Part shown: positions 7,825-17,296 of the stretch, piece by piece
Layout of the letters: each line of letters starts with the position of its first letter
Position numbering within the stretch: the stretch's first letter is position 1
Assembly (NCBI GenBank): GCA_964651315.1
Contig: CAZYXO010000002.1
Location: 1-29,799 of the forward strand
Reading direction: 5' to 3'
Origin: CAZYXO01 sp964651315
Lineage (GTDB): Bacteria; Bacillota_I; Bacilli_A; RF39; UBA660
DNA length: 29,799 nucleotides
Made by a program: the position numbers and the translations under genes
The notes under the pieces: generated by a model
What the model saw: the letters and a program-made list of their open reading frames with translations, nothing else
What the model was told of the DNA's origin: nothing
The model's database searches: none

Positions 7825-9174
7825 ATGGAAGATACTATTTGTGCGTTATCCACTGCTATTCCTGGTGCTATTGCAATAATTAAGGTTAGTGGAAAAGATG
7901 CAATTAATATTGTCAATAAAATATTTAAACCAAATAATTTAGATAAAGCATCTACGCATTCAATTCATTACGGAAAAATATATAATAAAGATGAAATAAT
8001 TGATGAAGTACTAGTTATGGTTATGAAAGGTCCTAAAACTTATACAAAAGAAGATATTGTTGAAATAAATTGTCATGGTTCAATAACTACAACAAGCATG
8101 ATTTTAAAAATATTATTGAATAATGGTGCAAGGATTGCTGAACCTGGGGAATTTACAAAAAGAGCATTTTTGAACGGAAGAATAGATTTAACAGAAGCGG
8201 AATCAGTTAATGATTTAATAATGTCAAAAAGTAAAACTGCTCATGATTTAGCAATTAAAGGAATAAGTGGTAAATTAAAAGAACAAATTATTACTATTCG
8301 CAATAAAATATTAAGTATTATGGCAAATATTGAAGTAAATATTGATTATCCTGAATATGATGATATAGAAATAATGACTAGTGATATTCTTTTACCTAAA
8401 TTAAAAATTATTAATAATGAATTAAAAATTTTGCTACAAAAATCTAAAAATATTCAAGTTATCAAAAATGGAGTTGATATTGCAATTGTTGGTAAACCTA
8501 ATGTAGGCAAAAGCAGTTTATTGAATGCTTTATTACAAGAAGAAAAAGCTATTGTAACAAATATTGAAGGAACAACAAGAGACATTGTAGAAGGATCTAT
8601 TGAACTAAATAGTATTTTAATTAATTTATATGATACTGCAGGAATAAGAAAAACAGATAATTTGGTTGAACAAATTGGTGTAGAAAAAAGTATAAATTTA
8701 ATAGATAATGCTAATTTGATAATATTTGTAGTAAATAATAACGAAAAAATTAGCAACGAAGAATTAAAATTATTAGAGAAATATAAAGATAAAAAAGTTA
8801 TATTATTTGTTAATAAAAACGATTTAGAAAGAAGAATTAATTTCAATAATATTAATTTTCCAATAATCTATGGAAACACTATTGAAATAGATGGATTAAA
8901 TGATTTGAAAAAAGTAATTATTAAAGAATTAGAATTGAATAATGATATGTTTAATGATTTAACTTATTTATCTAATGCAAGACAACTTGATTTAACTGAA
9001 AAAGCAATTGGAAGTATTAAAAAAGCAATTAATAGTTTAAATAATAATATAACGCCTGATATCGCAAGTATTGATATAAAAAATGCTTGGGATTATTTAG
9101 GAGAAATCATTGGGCAAATATATAACGATGAGTTATTAGATGAACTATTTAGTAAATTTTGTATAGGAAAGTGA
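7825..9174 (+). CDS. mnmE: tRNA modification GTPase MnmE
   Basis: MnmE works with MnmG to install the carboxymethylaminomethyl group (or its glycine counterpart) on the wobble uridine of certain tRNAs. The 449-residue protein has the N-terminal formyl-THF-binding domain (TICALSTAIPGAIAIIKVSG), helical segments, and an inserted G domain with GKPNVGKSS from residue 223, TTRD, DTAG and NKND. It ends FCIGK, with the conserved cysteine at 446. An upstream in-frame TTG at 7816 is less likely than the ATG at 7825, which follows CGGAG by 9 nt. The mnmG start follows the stop codon by 5 nt. Confidence 0.97.
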   Translation: MEDTICALSTAIPGAIAIIKVSGKDAINIVNKIFKPNNLDKASTHSIHYGKIYNKDEIIDEVLVMVMKGPKTYTKEDIVEINCHGSITTTSMILKILLNNGARIAEPGEFTKRAFLNGRIDLTEAESVNDLIMSKSKTAHDLAIKGISGKLKEQIITIRNKILSIMANIEVNIDYPEYDDIEIMTSDILLPKLKIINNELKILLQKSKNIQVIKNGVDIAIVGKPNVGKSSLLNALLQEEKAIVTNIEGTTRDIVEGSIELNSILINLYDTAGIRKTDNLVEQIGVEKSINLIDNANLIIFVVNNNEKISNEELKLLEKYKDKKVILFVNKNDLERRINFNNINFPIIYGNTIEIDGLNDLKKVIIKELELNNDMFNDLTYLSNARQLDLTEKAIGSIKKAINSLNNNITPDIASIDIKNAWDYLGEIIGQIYNDELLDELFSKFCIGK

Positions 9175-9179
9175 TTTAA

Positions 9180-11045
9180 ATGAAATATGATATTATTGTA
9201 GTTGGTGGAGGACATGCAGGTTGTGAAGCAAGTTATATATGTAGTTACTTAGGAAAGAAAACTTTATTAGTAACATCTAATATTAAAAACATTGCTGATA
9301 TGCCATGTAATCCATCAATTGGCGGTACTGCCAAAGGAGTTATTGTAAGGGAAATAGATGCTTTAGGTGGAATAATGGGTAAAGTTGCAGATAAATCTCA
9401 TTTTCAAATAAAAATGTTAAATAATTCTAAAGGTCCAGCAGTAAGATGCTTACGCGCTCAAGCAGACAAAATTACTTATCCACAAGAAATGTTAAAAAAG
9501 TTAAATGAACAAGAAAACTTAGATGTTTTAGAGAGTATGGTCGAAGACTTAATTATTACTAATAATAGAGTAACGGGTGTTATTTTAGATAATAAAGATA
9601 AAATATGTGCAGATTGTATCATTTTAACAACAGGTACTTATTTAAAAGCAAATATATTACGTGGAAGCACAAATGAAATTGGAGGTCCACATGGGGAAAA
9701 AAGAAGTAATTATTTAAGTGATAATTTAAAAAAATATGGACTTACGATTCAAAGATTAAAAACTGGTACACCTCCTAGAATAAAGGTGTCATCAATAGAT
9801 TTTTCAAAAATGGAAGCCGAATATGGAGATAAAGAATATTACACATTTAGTTTCGATAATAATCCGGAATATGATATAAATAATCAACAAAAGTGTTATT
9901 TATTACACACTAACCAACAAACTCATCAAATTATTTTAGACAATTTAGATAAGTCAAGTATGTATGGTGGGTATGTAACAGGAGTTGGTCCTAGATATTG
10001 TCCATCTATTGAAGATAAAATTGTTAGATTTAAAGATAAAGAAAGACATCAATTATTTTTAGAACCAGAAAGTTTATATTACGATGAATGGTATTTACAA
10101 GGTTTTTCGACTTCTATGCCAATAGATATTCAAGAGAAAATGGTTCATAGTTTAGAAGGTTTAGAAGATTGTATTATAACAAAATATGCATATGCTATTG
10201 AGTATGATGCAATTGATCCTTTGCAAATTAAACCATCTTTAGAAAATAAAATAATTAGAAATTTATTTACAGCAGGTCAAATTAATGGTACAAGTGGTTA
10301 TGAAGAAGCAGCAGCACAAGGTTTAATTGCAGGAATTAATGCTGTATCCCTTTTAAATAATAAAGAACCATTAATTCTTAAAAGGAGTGATGCATACATT
10401 GGTGTTTTAATTGATGATTTAGTTACAAAAGGAACAAATGAACCTTATCGAATGCTCACATCTCGGGCAGAATATCGTTTAATATTAAGACATGATAATG
10501 CTGATTTACGTCTTCGTAATTTAGCAAATGAATATGGAACTATTAATACAGAACAATATACAAGATATATAAAAAAAGTGAATGATATTAATGAATTAAT
10601 TGATATCTTGCAAACAACAAAATTAAAATTGAATGAAGAAACAAAACAAATTTTTAAAATTAGTAATAAAGAAGTACCGAATTATTCAATTTCGTATTAT
10701 CAATTATTAAAAAGGCCAGAAATTAATATTGAGTTTTTACAAAATTTTCTCGAATTAAAATATGAAAAGGAAGTATTAAATCAAGTTGAAATAGAGATTA
10801 AATATGAAGGATATATCAATAGTTCAAAAAAGAATATTGAAAAGATGTTAAAATTAGAAGCAAAACAAATACCTGAAGATATAGATTATAATAATGTTAA
10901 AAACATTGCTACTGAAGCAAAAACAAAATTAATAAAAATAAGACCGATATCAATTGGACAAGCCGCAAGAATTAGTGGTGTTAATCCAAGTGATATAGCA
11001 ATTTTATGTGTATATTTAAAGAAAGAGTATAATAAAAATGAATGA
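9180..11045 (+). CDS. mnmG: tRNA uridine-5-carboxymethylaminomethyl modification enzyme MnmG (GidA)
   Basis: MnmG is the FAD- and NADH-dependent partner of MnmE. The 621-residue length is typical. The N-terminal dinucleotide-binding motif is VVGGGHAGCEAS (residues 7-18). GGTAKGVIVREIDALGG follows, then the family segments RLKTGTPPRI and LFTAGQINGTSGYEEAAAQG, where the FAD site closes. The helical C-terminal domain binds MnmE. The ATG at 9180 follows GGAAAGTGA, which includes the mnmE stop codon. The 3' end overlaps rsmG by 8 nt. The order mnmE-mnmG-rsmG next to oriC is widely conserved. Confidence 0.97.
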   Translation: MKYDIIVVGGGHAGCEASYICSYLGKKTLLVTSNIKNIADMPCNPSIGGTAKGVIVREIDALGGIMGKVADKSHFQIKMLNNSKGPAVRCLRAQADKITYPQEMLKKLNEQENLDVLESMVEDLIITNNRVTGVILDNKDKICADCIILTTGTYLKANILRGSTNEIGGPHGEKRSNYLSDNLKKYGLTIQRLKTGTPPRIKVSSIDFSKMEAEYGDKEYYTFSFDNNPEYDINNQQKCYLLHTNQQTHQIILDNLDKSSMYGGYVTGVGPRYCPSIEDKIVRFKDKERHQLFLEPESLYYDEWYLQGFSTSMPIDIQEKMVHSLEGLEDCIITKYAYAIEYDAIDPLQIKPSLENKIIRNLFTAGQINGTSGYEEAAAQGLIAGINAVSLLNNKEPLILKRSDAYIGVLIDDLVTKGTNEPYRMLTSRAEYRLILRHDNADLRLRNLANEYGTINTEQYTRYIKKVNDINELIDILQTTKLKLNEETKQIFKISNKEVPNYSISYYQLLKRPEINIEFLQNFLELKYEKEVLNQVEIEIKYEGYINSSKKNIEKMLKLEAKQIPEDIDYNNVKNIATEAKTKLIKIRPISIGQAARISGVNPSDIAILCVYLKKEYNKNE

Positions 11046-11742
11046 AAAAGAATTTATTAGTGAACTAAGTAATTTAAAAATCAATATTAATGAAAAACAA
11101 TTACAATTATTAAAATTATATGCTTTAGAATTAATAAACTATAATGAGCATACTAATTTAACAGCAATAAAAACTATTGAAGAAATATATTTAAAACACT
11201 TTTACGATAGTTTAACTGTATGTCAAGTAATAGACATCAATAATCAAAGTGTTTTAGATATTGGAACAGGTGCTGGTTTTCCTGGAATTGTACTAAAAAT
11301 AATATTTCCGGAAATAAATTTAACATTATTAGATTCTAATAATAAAAAAATTAAGTTTTTAGAGTATATTATAAACAAATTAGAATTAAAAAAAATTAAT
11401 CTTGTTAATGAAAGAGCTGAAGATTATATTATGAAAAAAAGAAATGCTTTTGATATAGTAGTTTCAAGAGCAGTTGCAAATTTACGAGTGTTAGTTGAAT
11501 TATCTTTACCTTATTTAAAAATAAATGGTTTATTTATCGCAATGAAAGCAAATTGTATTGATGAATTAAAAGAAAGTGAGAATACAATAAAATTTTTAAA
11601 TAGTAAGATTGATGATATTAAAAAAATATTTTTGCCAAAAGAAAATAGTTTAAGAACTTTGATTGTTATAAAAAGAAATGGTCAAATTGATGACAAATAT
11701 CCTAGAAAATACGATCAAATATTAAAAAATAACATATGTTAG
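11038..11742 (+). CDS. rsmG: 16S rRNA (guanine-N7) methyltransferase RsmG (GidB)
   Basis: RsmG methylates G527 (E. coli numbering) of 16S rRNA using S-adenosylmethionine; its loss gives low-level streptomycin resistance in several bacteria. The 234-residue protein shows YNEHTNLTAI near residues 35-44, the KHFYDSL helix, the SAM-binding glycine loop VLDIGTGAGFPG near 78-89, and VSRAVANL in the core. The start overlaps the end of mnmG (ATGAATGA). It is the last gene of the mnmE-mnmG-rsmG unit, with a terminator one base after the stop codon. Confidence 0.95.
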   Translation: MNEKEFISELSNLKININEKQLQLLKLYALELINYNEHTNLTAIKTIEEIYLKHFYDSLTVCQVIDINNQSVLDIGTGAGFPGIVLKIIFPEINLTLLDSNNKKIKFLEYIINKLELKKINLVNERAEDYIMKKRNAFDIVVSRAVANLRVLVELSLPYLKINGLFIAMKANCIDELKESENTIKFLNSKIDDIKKIFLPKENSLRTLIVIKRNGQIDDKYPRKYDQILKNNIC

Positions 11743-11772
11743 AATAAGTTTTTGGTAAAGACTTATTTTTTT
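11743..11772 (+). terminator. Intrinsic terminator after rsmG
   Basis: The stem AATAAGT (11743-11749) / ACTTATT (11761-11767) is followed by a T-tract. It starts directly after the rsmG stop codon. Confidence 0.7.
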
Positions 11773-11784
11773 GTAAAAATTTAA

Positions 11785-11813
11785 TTGCATAAGATTAGTT
11801 TTTAAGGTAAAAT
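11785..11813 (+). promoter_or_regulatory. Sigma-A type promoter of the noc/parB gene
   Basis: TTGCAT (11785-11790) and TAAAAT (11808-11813) are separated by 17 nt. The start of transcription would lie about 20 nt before the ribosome binding site AAAGGAG. Confidence 0.65.
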
Positions 11814-11840
11814 GAATATAGAATAAAAGGAGTTTTTGCC

Positions 11841-13277
11841 ATGGAACAAGAAAATAATCAAGAAGTTCAAAATATATCAATTAATTTAATAATTCCTAAT
11901 CAATTTCAACCAAGGTTAAATTTTGATGAAAAAGATTTAGAGGAATTGGCTTCTTCAATTAAACAACATGGTATAATACAACCTTTAGTGTTAAGAAAAA
12001 TTAATGATAAATATGAAATTATAGCTGGCGAAAGAAGATTTCGTGCTGCTTGTTTAGTTGGACTTAAAACTGTACCAGCAATAATTAAGGAAATTGATGA
12101 TAATACTTCAGCAGAAATTGCTTTAATTGAAAACGTTCAAAGAAAGAATTTAACACCAATTGAAGAGGCAAAATCATATCGAAATTTACTTGATAAAGGG
12201 TTTTTAACTCAAGAAGAACTTGCTGCTAAGTTAGGTTTATCGCAAAGTGCAGTTAGCAATAAATTACGTTTGTTAAATTTGGATGAAGAAGTACAAGCGG
12301 CACTATTGTCGGGAAAAATAAGCGAAAGGCATGCTAGAAGTTTGCTTAATTTAAGTAATAAAGAAGAACAAAAAGAATGGTTAAATAAAGTTATTAATGA
12401 AAGAATTACTGTAAGACAATTAGATTTAGATTTAAAAAATTATTTAGGAAAAGATATAACAGCTGAAGTTGAAAAAGAATCATCAGATATAGCTTCCCAA
12501 TCATCTATGTCAGAAACAAATAATCAAATCATAAATACACAAGGGATAACACCAACTGAAAATATAAAAACCGATAATGTTATAGAAGGTGATTTATTTC
12601 AATCATTTACTCCAAATGTAGATAATATTGTAACAAATGCCAAAGATATTCTTCCTAAAGAAGAAGAAAAAGACCTGTCAAAAATATTACAGCCAAGTGA
12701 ATTACAAACCATTGAAGAAAATAAAACAAAACCAGAAAATAATTCTAATTCATCAAAAATTCCAAACAAATTCTTTAATTTTTTAGAAGATGATGAAGCA
12801 AATATGGAAACAGAAGATATTTCTTCAATAAATAATGAAGAAATTAAACCAGAAATAGCTTCAGAAATTCCTTTAAATACTGTAATTACTACAGATTTAA
12901 ATAGTAATCAAAATCTTAAGACTAATACAATTCTTGAACCAACAATTTTTGAGTCTTCTCCCGTTCAAACTTTTGAATTTCCTAAAGTAGAAGAAAAAAA
13001 AGTTGATATGGAACCAGAAATTGATAATAACATTTACGCACAAAATATGTCGCAAAACAATTTTCAAAGTGAATTAATTGACCCTATTGATTTAATTGAA
13101 ACATTGAGTCCCGATTATGAAATGAAAAAACAAGAAGAAAGAGGTCTTGATTTAAAAACTGCAATTAATAGTGTTAGGAGTAATACTAATGAACTTTATA
13201 ACAAGGGATTTAATATTGAAATTGAAGAAATAGATTTAGATGATATTTATCAATTTACGATAAAAGTAAAAAAGTGA
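11841..13277 (+). CDS. noc: Noc/ParB-family chromosome-binding protein with long acidic tail
   Basis: The first 205 residues form a standard ParB/Noc core. They contain IIPNQFQPR (residues 17-25), the CTP-binding motif GERRFRAA (63-70), ENVQRKNLTPIEEA (97-110), and a helix-turn-helix LGLSQSAVSNKLRLL (131-145) followed by ISERHARSLLNL. The NQFQPR and SQSxxxNKLRLL patterns are closer to Noc than to Spo0J, from memory. Noc prevents division over the nucleoid, and Spo0J/ParB organises the origin. Both are normally about 280 residues, but this one has 478. Residues 211-440 are acidic and Asn/Pro/Thr/Ser-rich, probably disordered, and a short ordered-looking end (DLKTAINSVRSNTNELYNKG onward) closes the protein. 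The amphipathic N-terminal membrane helix of Bacillus Noc is absent. No parA/soj gene is next to it. The position after rsmG also fits noc. Confidence 0.85.
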   Translation: MEQENNQEVQNISINLIIPNQFQPRLNFDEKDLEELASSIKQHGIIQPLVLRKINDKYEIIAGERRFRAACLVGLKTVPAIIKEIDDNTSAEIALIENVQRKNLTPIEEAKSYRNLLDKGFLTQEELAAKLGLSQSAVSNKLRLLNLDEEVQAALLSGKISERHARSLLNLSNKEEQKEWLNKVINERITVRQLDLDLKNYLGKDITAEVEKESSDIASQSSMSETNNQIINTQGITPTENIKTDNVIEGDLFQSFTPNVDNIVTNAKDILPKEEEKDLSKILQPSELQTIEENKTKPENNSNSSKIPNKFFNFLEDDEANMETEDISSINNEEIKPEIASEIPLNTVITTDLNSNQNLKTNTILEPTIFESSPVQTFEFPKVEEKKVDMEPEIDNNIYAQNMSQNNFQSELIDPIDLIETLSPDYEMKKQEERGLDLKTAINSVRSNTNELYNKGFNIEIEEIDLDDIYQFTIKVKK

Positions 13278-13293
13278 TTTTAATCACTTTTTT
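13268..13293. terminator. Bidirectional terminator between noc/parB and the PBP gene
   Basis: This is a perfect 26-bp palindrome with arms 13268-13280 and 13281-13293. A-runs on one side and T-runs on the other make it a terminator in both directions. It contains the TGA of the noc/parB gene (13275-13277) and the TAA of the convergent PBP gene (13280-13282). Confidence 0.85.
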
Positions 13294-15232
13294 CATTGTT
13301 GTCTTCTTTAAAAACATGATTATAGTATTCAGTGCCTTTAACATAATAATATACAACAGCTTTGGCAGCATTATTTGTTGTTTCTCCAGTTATTGCATCC
13401 AGAACAACACCGACAACATTAGTTGGAGTTTCATACCATGATGTTGTTTTGTCTTTCATAATGCTTTCAATAGTTTTTGCCATAGCATATTTGGTAGAAT
13501 AGCCACTTTGAGATTTTATTGGACTACCATCATCAAAACCTGTCCAAATAACCATTAAAATATCTTGATTGTATCCAACATTAACAAAATCTGTATTGGT
13601 AGTACCAGTTTTAATGGCATATTTATTTGATAATATTGAATCCAATCTTAAAGCAGTAGGAGTTGTATAATCAATAAAAGAGTAATTAGTTGTATTTGTC
13701 ATCATTTCATTTAGAATATAAACATAATTTGGATTTAAAACTAACGTTGAATCATTTTTATGTTCGTATAGAATATTACCATGCATGTCTTCCACTCTAC
13801 TTATTAAATATAAATTTTTTTTATAACCCCCGCTTGCAAATGTGGTATACCCTGTAGCGAAATCCATAATGTTAAGTTCGCTAGTTCCTAAAGCTAGAGA
13901 TGGAACGTTATCTAATTTATTTTTGATGCCGGCTCTCTTTGCCACCTCTACTAAAGTATCTGTTCCTAAAAACAAATTAGTTTTAACTGCGTAAATATTA
14001 TCAGATAAACTAATTGCCGCATTCATTGTAATTTCTTTATTTGCGTATCTTTCACTAGCGTTAATTGGGGAATATGTTTTTCCGTTGCTTAAAGTAAAAG
14101 TTGTTGCTTCACTTTTGAATGTTGAAGAAGATATCATTCCGTTTTCTAAAGCCGCGTAATATAAAAAAGGTTTCATAGTTGAACCAACTTGTCTTTTTGA
14201 ATTAACCACCCTATTGTATTGACTTTTTGCATAATTCATTCCTCCTGTAAGAGCAATAATTGCTCCAGTTTTAGGATTTACAACAACACTAGCAACTTGT
14301 AAACCACTTTTTTCGTCAATATTTTCTAAAATATTATTCTCTAATTTAGTTTGAGCATCAACGTCTAATGTTGTATATATTTTTAGTCCTCCAGTTTCAA
14401 TTAAAGAGTTAGGAATTTGGGATATAGTCTTTAATTCATTTAAAACTGCATCTTGATAATACATTAACATTTGTAAATTATCTTCTTTATCTTGACCATA
14501 TAATTCAATTTTATCTTTAAACAGTTCTTCGTATTCCTTTTCTGACAACTTATTGTTATTAATCATACTTTTTGCAACAATTAACGCTCTTTTTACTGCT
14601 AAATCATAATTAGTAACTGGATTATAATTATTTGGACTTTTTGGAATTGCTGCTAATAGTAATGCTTCTTCTAAATTTAAATTTTTAGCGGTTTTATTAA
14701 AATAATAGTTTGATGCGTTTTCAACTCCATACTGCCCTTGTCCGTAATTAATAGTATTTAAATATCCTTCTAAAATTTGGTTTTTATCATAATGAACTTC
14801 AACTTGTAAGGTTAAAAATGCTTCTTCAATTTTACGTTGCCACGTTTTATTGAAATCCAAGTACAAGTTTTTTACGTATTGTTGTGAAATAGTTGAAGCA
14901 CCAGCAATAATTTTTTGATTTTTAAAATTGTTAAATAAAGTTTTAACAATTCTTAAATAATCAAAACCTTGATGAGTATAAAAATTTTTATCTTCAAAAC
15001 TAATAACTGCATCAATTAAAAATGGTGATATATCTTCTAAATTTACCCATTTATTTGTGCTAGAACCTTGATAAACCAAAGCATCTTTATTATCGTAAAT
15101 TAAAAAATTATTAGAATTTTTCATACTAATTGAAGGAGAGAAATATGCATAAGCATATAATGCTATCATTATTATTATAAAACTAGAAAAAATAAAAGTT
15201 GATACCTTAATAATTGTCTTTAAAATCTTCAT
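13280..15232 (-). CDS. Class A penicillin-binding protein (PBP1A family)
   Basis: This is a bifunctional enzyme that polymerises glycan strands from lipid II and crosslinks the peptides. It is 650 residues from the ATG at 15230-15232. After an N-terminal membrane anchor (about residues 9-30) comes the GT51 domain: the catalytic Glu in SFEDKNFYTHQG (Glu80), GASTISQQYVKNLYL, and RKIEEAFLTLQVE. The transpeptidase domain has S351-TMK354, S410-DN412 and K541-TG. An upstream GTG merges with the ribosome binding site AGGTG, so the ATG 6 nt after it is preferred. The gene is transcribed toward oriC, unlike its neighbours. An intact PBP shows that peptidoglycan is made. Confidence 0.95.
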   Translation of the reverse strand: MKILKTIIKVSTFIFSSFIIIMIALYAYAYFSPSISMKNSNNFLIYDNKDALVYQGSSTNKWVNLEDISPFLIDAVISFEDKNFYTHQGFDYLRIVKTLFNNFKNQKIIAGASTISQQYVKNLYLDFNKTWQRKIEEAFLTLQVEVHYDKNQILEGYLNTINYGQGQYGVENASNYYFNKTAKNLNLEEALLLAAIPKSPNNYNPVTNYDLAVKRALIVAKSMINNNKLSEKEYEELFKDKIELYGQDKEDNLQMLMYYQDAVLNELKTISQIPNSLIETGGLKIYTTLDVDAQTKLENNILENIDEKSGLQVASVVVNPKTGAIIALTGGMNYAKSQYNRVVNSKRQVGSTMKPFLYYAALENGMISSSTFKSEATTFTLSNGKTYSPINASERYANKEITMNAAISLSDNIYAVKTNLFLGTDTLVEVAKRAGIKNKLDNVPSLALGTSELNIMDFATGYTTFASGGYKKNLYLISRVEDMHGNILYEHKNDSTLVLNPNYVYILNEMMTNTTNYSFIDYTTPTALRLDSILSNKYAIKTGTTNTDFVNVGYNQDILMVIWTGFDDGSPIKSQSGYSTKYAMAKTIESIMKDKTTSWYETPTNVVGVVLDAITGETTNNAAKAVVYYYVKGTEYYNHVFKEDNNEKSD

Positions 15233-15297
15233 TTTCAACACCTAAAATTAGTATGTAAAAAAATTTCAAAAATATGAGTGCATTTCCCTATATTATA

Positions 15298-15306
15298 TGT
15301 TATAAT
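15298..15306 (+). promoter_or_regulatory. Extended -10 promoter of the ywiB-like/argS/rpoE unit
   Basis: TGTTATAAT (TG at 15298-15299, TATAAT at 15301-15306) lies 25 nt before the start codon. The -35 region is weak. The PBP gene diverges from here; I did not find a convincing promoter for it in the 90-nt gap. Confidence 0.65.
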
Positions 15307-15330
15307 GTTTTTCGAATTGAGGAGATGAAA

Positions 15331-15681
15331 TTGAATATTTTAATAAAAGTCGAATTGTTCAAAAATAAAAAAAGTGTTTTAAAAAATAATATCCGTGCTC
15401 TTTATAAAGAAAATGAATATTTAGTATATAAAGAAAATAATTATGAAAATACTATAGATTTAAAAAATAAATGTTTTTTTAAAAGAGATAATGATACAAA
15501 TTTTATGATAGATTTTAATAATAAAAAATGCAAGATTACTCTTGTTGAAAATAATAAAACATTTGACATAACAGTGCATAATTGTAAAATGCTTATAAAC
15601 AAAAAAGAAATAAGTATCAAATATAATATTGAAAGTAATAGTAATGAAATAGAATTGCAAATAAAACTGAAAGGAAAATAA
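15331..15681 (+). CDS. YwiB-like (DUF1934) small beta-rich protein upstream of argS
   Basis: This 116-residue protein has no enzyme motif. It alternates short polar and hydrophobic strands (NILIKVELF, YLVYKENNYENTIDLKNK, NFMIDFNNKKCKITLVE, ISIKYNIE, IELQIKLK), as expected for a calycin-like barrel. Bacillus subtilis has ywiB (DUF1934, of unknown function) next to argS, so I assign it mainly by position, size and predicted strand pattern; sequence identity is low. The strong GAGGAG site directly abuts the ATG at 15325 and is spaced 6 nt from the TTG at 15331, so I chose TTG. It ends 2 nt before argS. Confidence 0.6.
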   Translation: MNILIKVELFKNKKSVLKNNIRALYKENEYLVYKENNYENTIDLKNKCFFKRDNDTNFMIDFNNKKCKITLVENNKTFDITVHNCKMLINKKEISIKYNIESNSNEIELQIKLKGK

Positions 15682-15683
15682 AA

Positions 15684-17282
15684 ATGATAGATTTAATAAC
15701 AGACTTAATTTTTCAAGCATTGGATGAAGAAATCAATAAGAATGAAATAGAAATATCTTTACCAAAGAGTGCAGAATTTGGTGATTATTCCTCAAATATT
15801 GCGATGAAACTTGCTAATAAATTAAAAGATACACCGATGAATATTGCCAGTAATATTAAAGAAAAAATTAATCATAATCAAATTGAAAAAATTGAAATAA
15901 AAGCTCCCGGATTTATAAATTTCTATGTTAAAAAGAATTACTTGTTTGAAAATTTGAATAAAGTTTTAGAAGATAAAGAGAAATATGGTTCTTCTAATAT
16001 CGGGAATAACAAAAAAGTAAATATTGAGTTTGTGAGTGCAAATCCAACAGGTATTCTTCATTTAGGAAATGCTCGTGGAGGTGCATATGGTGATTCTCTT
16101 GCTAAAGTAATGCGTTTTGCTGGGTTTAATGTAACTAGTGAATATTATATAAATGATGCTGGTAATCAAATAAATAATTTAGGATTATCTGTAGAAGCAA
16201 GATATCGAGAATTATGTAATTTAGATTATAATATTCCAGAAAATGGCTACTTTGGTAATGAAATTATTGATATTGCGAAAGAAATATATGCGAAAAATCC
16301 AAATAATGATATGGATTTAGAATATTTTAAAGAATATGCAACAAAATATTTGTTAGATAAAATATTTGCTAATTTAAGCGATTTTAGAATTAATTATGAT
16401 GTAAAGACTAGTGAAAAAGAAATATATAAGAAATATCCTTTAAAAAATATTGTTAATGAATTAACTAATAAAGGTTACACTTATGAAGCAGAGGATGCGA
16501 TTTGGTTTAAAAGTAGTAATTTACTTGATGATAAAGATCATGTATTATTAAAAAATGATGGAACATTTACTTATTTAGTTCCTGATATAGCATATCATTT
16601 AGATAAATACAATCGTGGATTTGATAAAATGTTTACTGTTTTAGGAACGGATCATCATGGGTATGTTAATCGTTTAAAAAGTGCTTTAAAAGCTATGGAT
16701 AAAGATGAAAGCAAACTAGATATAAAATTATTACAATTAGTTAGAGTAGTAAAAGATAATGAAGTAGTGAAAATGAGTAAAAGAACTGGGAAAAGTATTA
16801 CTTTAGATGATTTAATGAGTGAAGTTGGAGTAAATGCCACTAGATACTATTTTGTTTGTAAATCTTTAGATACGCAAATGGATTTTAATATCGATTTAGC
16901 AGTAAAAAAATCAAATGAAAATCCAATTTATTACATTTCATATGCTTATGCAAGAATATGTAGTATTTTAAATAATTATAAAGAAATATATAATATTGAA
17001 AATTATAGTAAACTAGATAATGAGTACGCATATAATGTTTTGAATAGTATTTATAAATTTAAAAATGTTGTGGAATCTGCTGCTAATAAGGCATTACCGC
17101 ATTTGATAGCAAATTATGTTTATGAACTGGCTAGCAATTTTCATGTATATTATTCAAATATAAAAATAATTACTGAAGATGAAGAAGTTCAAAAAGAAAA
17201 TTTAAATTTAATTAATGCAGTTAAAATAACTTTAGAAAATGCTCTTAATTTAATTGGTATAATACCACCAGAAAAAATGTAG
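15684..17282 (+). CDS. argS: Arginyl-tRNA synthetase
   Basis: ArgS charges tRNA-Arg with arginine using ATP; it is a class I synthetase. The 532-residue protein has the Arg-specific N-terminal domain, then FVSANPTGILHLGNARGG with the HIGH-type motif H126-LGN. KMSKRTGKSITLDDL (the KMSKS loop) begins at residue 363, and a helical anticodon-binding domain ends the protein at PPEKM. It is slightly shorter than the usual 550-560. AAAGGAAAAT lies upstream of the ATG. It sits in one transcription unit with the ywiB-like gene and rpoE, which starts 14 nt later. Confidence 0.97.
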   Translation: MIDLITDLIFQALDEEINKNEIEISLPKSAEFGDYSSNIAMKLANKLKDTPMNIASNIKEKINHNQIEKIEIKAPGFINFYVKKNYLFENLNKVLEDKEKYGSSNIGNNKKVNIEFVSANPTGILHLGNARGGAYGDSLAKVMRFAGFNVTSEYYINDAGNQINNLGLSVEARYRELCNLDYNIPENGYFGNEIIDIAKEIYAKNPNNDMDLEYFKEYATKYLLDKIFANLSDFRINYDVKTSEKEIYKKYPLKNIVNELTNKGYTYEAEDAIWFKSSNLLDDKDHVLLKNDGTFTYLVPDIAYHLDKYNRGFDKMFTVLGTDHHGYVNRLKSALKAMDKDESKLDIKLLQLVRVVKDNEVVKMSKRTGKSITLDDLMSEVGVNATRYYFVCKSLDTQMDFNIDLAVKKSNENPIYYISYAYARICSILNNYKEIYNIENYSKLDNEYAYNVLNSIYKFKNVVESAANKALPHLIANYVYELASNFHVYYSNIKIITEDEEVQKENLNLINAVKITLENALNLIGIIPPEKM

Positions 17283-17296
17283 AAAGAAGGATAAAA

